From Gemmatimonadaceae bacterium (GTDB taxonomy: Bacteria; Gemmatimonadota; Gemmatimonadetes; Gemmatimonadales; Gemmatimonadaceae), in the NCBI GenBank assembly GCA_019689955.1, contig JADGGM010000101.1:1-8336 (forward strand): 8,336 nucleotides of DNA, read 5' to 3'. Below are positions 6,105 to 8,336 of the stretch, piece after piece. Within the stretch, counting starts at the first letter, position 1. Every line of letters starts with the position of its first letter. Position numbers and translations under genes: made by a program. The notes under the pieces were generated by a model. The model did no database searches. It worked only from the letters and a program-made list of their open reading frames with translations, and was not told where the DNA came from.

Positions 6105-7069
6105 TTGCGGTACCTCGCGGCGTCGGGGTCGGCGATCACGCGGTTCGTCACGAGCTGCGCCACCTCGCGAATCCCGTCCGGCACCGACATCGTCGTCTGG
6201 TAGCCGAGCTGGCTGGCGATGCGGGCGAAGGAGACGCGATAGTCGCGCGGGTCCTCCTGCTTGTGCACGTACTCGACCACGGCCTTCGGCGCGTGCACCT
6301 TGATGAGCTCCACGAGCTGCTGCTTCTGGTAGTTCTGCTCCGTCGAGCCCACGTTGAACACGTGTCCGCGCACGCGCTCCACCGGCGCCTCGAGCACCAT
6401 GGCCACGGCGCGCGCGGCGTCGCGCACGTGCACGTACGGGCGCCAGAACTGCTCGCCGAAGACGACCAGCTTCTCCTTGGTCAGCATGTCGCGTGTGAAC
6501 TCGTTGACCGTGAGGTCGAAGCGCATGCGCGGCGCGACGCCGAACACGGTGGCGAAGCGGAGCGGGGTCATGGCCATCCCGTTCGCCGCCCCCGCGTCGA
6601 GCATCGCCTGCTCCACCGCGACCTTGGTCTCGGCGTAGAGCGACACCGGGCGGAGCTCCGAGCGCTCGTCCACGTACTGCGTGGGGTCGGCCATCTTCCC
6701 GTAGTTGCTGCACGTGGAGGCGAAGACGAAGCGCTTGACCCCCGCGCGGCGCGCGGCCTCGATGAGCGCGAGCGACCCCTCGAGGTTGACGGCGCGCGCC
6801 AGTGCGGGCTCGCGCGCGCACGCCGGGTCCCCGACGATCGCCGCGAGGTGCACCACCGCGTCCATCCCGGCCACGGCGTGCTGCACCGTCGCCGCGTCGC
6901 GCACGTCTCCCTTCACGAACTCGAACGCGGGATCGGTCCACACGCCGAGGAGCGCCTCGCCGCCGTGCAGCAGGCTGTCGAGCACGCGCACGCGGTGCCC
7001 CTTGGCGAGGAGGAGAGGGACGAGCGAGGATCCTACGTATCCGGCGCCGCCGGTGACGAGTATGTTCAT
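6101..7069 (-). CDS. NAD(P)-dependent sugar-nucleotide epimerase/dehydratase (extended SDR)
   Basis: This 322-residue protein has the layout of an extended short-chain dehydrogenase acting on nucleotide sugars. The dinucleotide-binding motif TGGAGYVG is at 6-13, with an aspartate (D31) at the end of strand 2 that favours NAD(H). HLAAIVGDP is at 74-82. The catalytic pair is Y145 and K149 in SLYAETK, preceded by STCSNYG at 118-124, which supplies the usual Ser/Thr. The substrate-side motif RPYVHVRDAARA is at 210-221. It has no 'STDEVYG'-type Thr-Asp-Glu triad, so it does not look like a RmlB/LegB 4,6-dehydratase; epimerase, reductase or decarboxylase chemistry are all possible. The start lies 3 nt after the previous stop, without a clear ribosome site, which suggests coupled translation. 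It ends in a TTGA overlap with the aminotransferase. Family is secure, substrate unknown. Confidence 0.92.
   Translation of the reverse strand: MNILVTGGAGYVGSSLVPLLLAKGHRVRVLDSLLHGGEALLGVWTDPAFEFVKGDVRDAATVQHAVAGMDAVVHLAAIVGDPACAREPALARAVNLEGSLALIEAARRAGVKRFVFASTCSNYGKMADPTQYVDERSELRPVSLYAETKVAVEQAMLDAGAANGMAMTPLRFATVFGVAPRMRFDLTVNEFTRDMLTKEKLVVFGEQFWRPYVHVRDAARAVAMVLEAPVERVRGHVFNVGSTEQNYQKQQLVELIKVHAPKAVVEYVHKQEDPRDYRVSFARIASQLGYQTTMSVPDGIREVAQLVTNRVIADPDAARYRN
6113..6116 (-). promoter_or_regulatory. Shine-Dalgarno site supporting a TTG start
   Basis: GAGG stands 8 nt upstream of the TTG at 6104-6102, inside the end of the epimerase gene. No ATG or GTG occurs in frame near the N-terminus of the aminotransferase domain, so this site and the TTGA stop/start overlap together decide the start. 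Confidence 0.55.
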
Positions 7070-7072
7070 GGC

Positions 7073-8146
7073 TCAGAGTCTCGCGTGCTTGACATCGTCC
7101 TGGGCTTGCTCGTAGTCGGCCATCCGCCCGATGTCCAGCCAGTACTCGACGATCGGGAAGCTGGCCACGCGCCGCCCCGCGTCGAGCAGTGATTGAATGA
7201 GGTCCGTCATGTCGAACCGCCGCCCTTCGGGGATGAAGCCCATCACCGAGGGTTCCAGCAGGTAGATCCCCGCGTTCACGAGGAAGGTGCGCACCGGCTT
7301 CTCGCGCAGCGCGCGCACCAGCGCGCCGTCGCACTCGACGACGCCGTACGGGACCTGCAGCTCGTACTTGCGCACGCCCACCGTGACGTCGGCGCGGTGC
7401 TCGCGGTGGTAGGCGAGGAGCGCCTGGAAGTCGACGGTGGTCAGGATGTCGCCGTTGAGCACGAGGAGCGGCTCGTCGGTCGGCTCCATGAGGCGGAGCG
7501 CGCCCGCGGTGCCGAGCGGCCGGTCTTCCGGCACGTAGCGCATGTCCACGCCGAAGGCGTGCCCGTCGCCGAAGTGGTTGGAGATGGCGTCGGCGAGGTA
7601 GTGCGTGGTCACGTTCACGCGCTTGATCCCCGAGCGCCGGAGCCGCTCCACGGTCAGCTCGAGGAGGGGGCGGTCCCCCACCGGGAGCATCGGCTTGGGC
7701 ACGGTGTCGGTGAGCGGGCGCAGGCGCGTGCCGAAGCCGCCGGCCATGATCACCGCCGAGAGCCCGGCGTGATCCGTGCTCACGAGATCGCTCCGCAACA
7801 CGAGCCCCACGATGCGGCGGTCCGCGTCGACCACCGGGAGGTGGTTGAGCACGAAGTCGCGCGCGTGGTCCATGAGGTGGAGCGCTTCCGCCTTCGTCGT
7901 CTCCGGCGTGGCGACGAGAGGCGTGCGCGTGGCGATGTTCGCGCACGGCACGTCGAGCGACTCGCCGGAGAGGATGTGGCGGCGGATGTCGCCGTCGGTC
8001 ACGATGCCGAAGAGCACGCGGTCATCGTCCGCGAGGAGGAGCACGCCGGTGCCCGCGCGGTCGAGCCGGGCGAGGGCGTCGGCGATGGTCAGGCTCGGCG
8101 GAACGATCGCCAGCTCGAGGCGCTTGGTCACGTCTTCGTGCCACAT
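7073..8146 (-). CDS. CBS-domain sugar-1-phosphate nucleotidyltransferase (PtmE-like)
   Basis: This 357-residue protein should transfer a nucleotidyl group from an NTP to a sugar-1-phosphate, giving an activated sugar for surface glycan synthesis in the cytoplasm. Residues 1 to about 125 form a tandem CBS pair (for example GIVTDGDIRRHI near 47-58 and LPVVDADRRIVGLVLRSDL near 103-121). Residues 129 to about 355 are a Rossmann-like NTP_transferase domain. It carries the signature MAGGFGTRLRP at 134-144, PKPMLPVGDRP at 150-160, the metal-binding NGD at 231-233, EKP at 282-284, NAGIY at 291-295 and YWLDIG at 335-340, so all key motifs look intact. The CBS plus nucleotidyltransferase order is that of Campylobacter PtmE, a glucosamine-1-phosphate guanylyltransferase of GDP-based legionaminic acid synthesis; nucleotide and sugar specificity here are not shown by the sequence. 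CBS pairs usually bind adenosyl nucleotides, so allosteric control is plausible. The ATG at 8146 is chosen for its GAGGAGG site; 8161 is a weaker alternative. Confidence 0.92.
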   Translation of the reverse strand: MWHEDVTKRLELAIVPPSLTIADALARLDRAGTGVLLLADDDRVLFGIVTDGDIRRHILSGESLDVPCANIATRTPLVATPETTKAEALHLMDHARDFVLNHLPVVDADRRIVGLVLRSDLVSTDHAGLSAVIMAGGFGTRLRPLTDTVPKPMLPVGDRPLLELTVERLRRSGIKRVNVTTHYLADAISNHFGDGHAFGVDMRYVPEDRPLGTAGALRLMEPTDEPLLVLNGDILTTVDFQALLAYHREHRADVTVGVRKYELQVPYGVVECDGALVRALREKPVRTFLVNAGIYLLEPSVMGFIPEGRRFDMTDLIQSLLDAGRRVASFPIVEYWLDIGRMADYEQAQDDVKHARL

Positions 8147-8152
8147 GTGATT

Positions 8153-8159
8153 CCTCCTC
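8153..8159 (-). promoter_or_regulatory. Shine-Dalgarno site deciding the nucleotidyltransferase start
   Basis: GAGGAGG lies 6 nt upstream of the ATG at 8146 and overlaps the stop codon of the preceding gene. It favours this ATG over an in-frame ATG at 8161, which would form an ATGA overlap but has no comparable site upstream. Confidence 0.75.
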
Positions 8160-8336
8160 ATACGCGGCCGATCTCGTGGGCCGTGGCGCGCGCCTGCATG
8201 GCGCACAGCGCCGCGACGGGGTCCAGGCCCAGGCGCGTCCCGATGCGCCACCGCGGGACCGTGGGCGTCTCGCCGTCCACCTGCACCTCGTGCACGAGGA
8301 GCGTGGAGTCCCCCGTCTTCACCACCACCCCATCCT
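8158..8336 (-). CDS. Formyltransferase family protein, C-terminal fragment (5' part beyond window)
   Basis: Reading the minus strand inward from the right edge gives an open frame of 58 residues that ends at a TGA at 8160-8158. The visible protein begins DGVVVKTGDSTLLVHEVQ and ends TAHEIGRV. The pattern of a 'DG-hydrophobic-V-T-G-D' strand followed by 'LLV-E-Q' and then a 'GTRLGL' turn resembles the C-terminal OB-like domain of methionyl-tRNA formyltransferase and of sugar N-formyltransferases such as the ArnA N-terminal half. The N-10-formyl-tetrahydrofolate-binding catalytic domain would lie outside the window and cannot be checked. Because the next gene follows after 11 nt and is a sugar nucleotidyltransferase, an amino-sugar N-formyltransferase is more likely than the housekeeping Fmt; that is inference. 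The assignment rests on a short, poorly conserved domain, so a different beta-rich C-terminal domain is possible. Confidence 0.55.
   Translation of the reverse strand, partial: DGVVVKTGDSTLLVHEVQVDGETPTVPRWRIGTRLGLDPVAALCAMQARATAHEIGRV

Noticed and set aside
6105..7946. Upstream extension of the aminotransferase frame to give a 1016-residue protein
   Set aside because: The extension runs out of frame through the epimerase and nucleotidyltransferase genes and is Arg/Ala/Gly-rich without domains. The real protein begins at the TTG at 6104, where family similarity begins soon after.
8147..8251. Starting the nucleotidyltransferase at 8251 or at 8161
   Set aside because: 8251 lies inside the preceding gene in another frame and gives a Pro/Arg/Gly-rich tail. 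8161 makes an ATGA overlap but lacks the GAGGAGG site that precedes 8146.
1..8336. tRNA, rRNA, CRISPR array, insertion sequence, internal promoter or intrinsic terminator
   Set aside because: None was recognised on either strand; coding sequence covers nearly the entire window and the largest gap between genes is 13 nt.

Overview
The window is a dense, very GC-rich stretch (about two thirds or more G+C by eye, strong G/C preference at third codon positions) in which every supported gene lies on the minus strand. It reads as the middle of one long operon for a modified surface sugar or surface polysaccharide. Composition and gene style suggest a high-GC, probably Gram-negative bacterium; something like Gemmatimonadota or Myxococcota is a guess, because no taxonomic marker is present.

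In transcription order (right to left) the genes are: (1) the C-terminal end of a formyltransferase, cut by the right edge; (2) a sugar-1-phosphate nucleotidyltransferase with an N-terminal CBS pair, PtmE-like; (3) an extended-SDR NAD-dependent epimerase/dehydratase; (4) a LegC-family PLP aminotransferase with a TTG start; (5) an L-2-hydroxyglutarate oxidase family (LhgO) flavoenzyme; (6) a 722-residue fusion of an AAC(3)-type N-acetyltransferase to a DUF4910/DUF2172 zinc-peptidase-like module ending in a winged helix; (7) a zinc-ribbon SAM methyltransferase with an unusual hydrophobic N-terminus; (8) the N-terminal part of a polysaccharide pyruvyl transferase family protein, cut by the left edge. 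The eighth gene is visible only by translating the edge of the window.

Junctions are extremely tight: gaps of 11, 3, 13 and 10 nt, and overlaps of 4, 4 and 1 nt. No internal promoter, terminator, RNA gene, repeat array, CRISPR or insertion sequence was found, and no gene-free stretch exceeds 13 nt. Translational coupling and a single polycistronic message are the simplest reading.

Working model (inference): the nucleotidyltransferase activates a sugar, the SDR enzyme and aminotransferase convert it to an amino sugar, and the acetyltransferase domain and/or the formyltransferase acylate it. The methyltransferase and pyruvyl transferase may decorate the sugar or glycan. The roles of LhgO and the DUF4910 module are not explained by known nonulosonate or bacillosamine pathways. 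The expected 4,6-dehydratase, hydrolysing 2-epimerase, nonulosonate synthase and CMP-transferase are not in this window, so the final product cannot be named.
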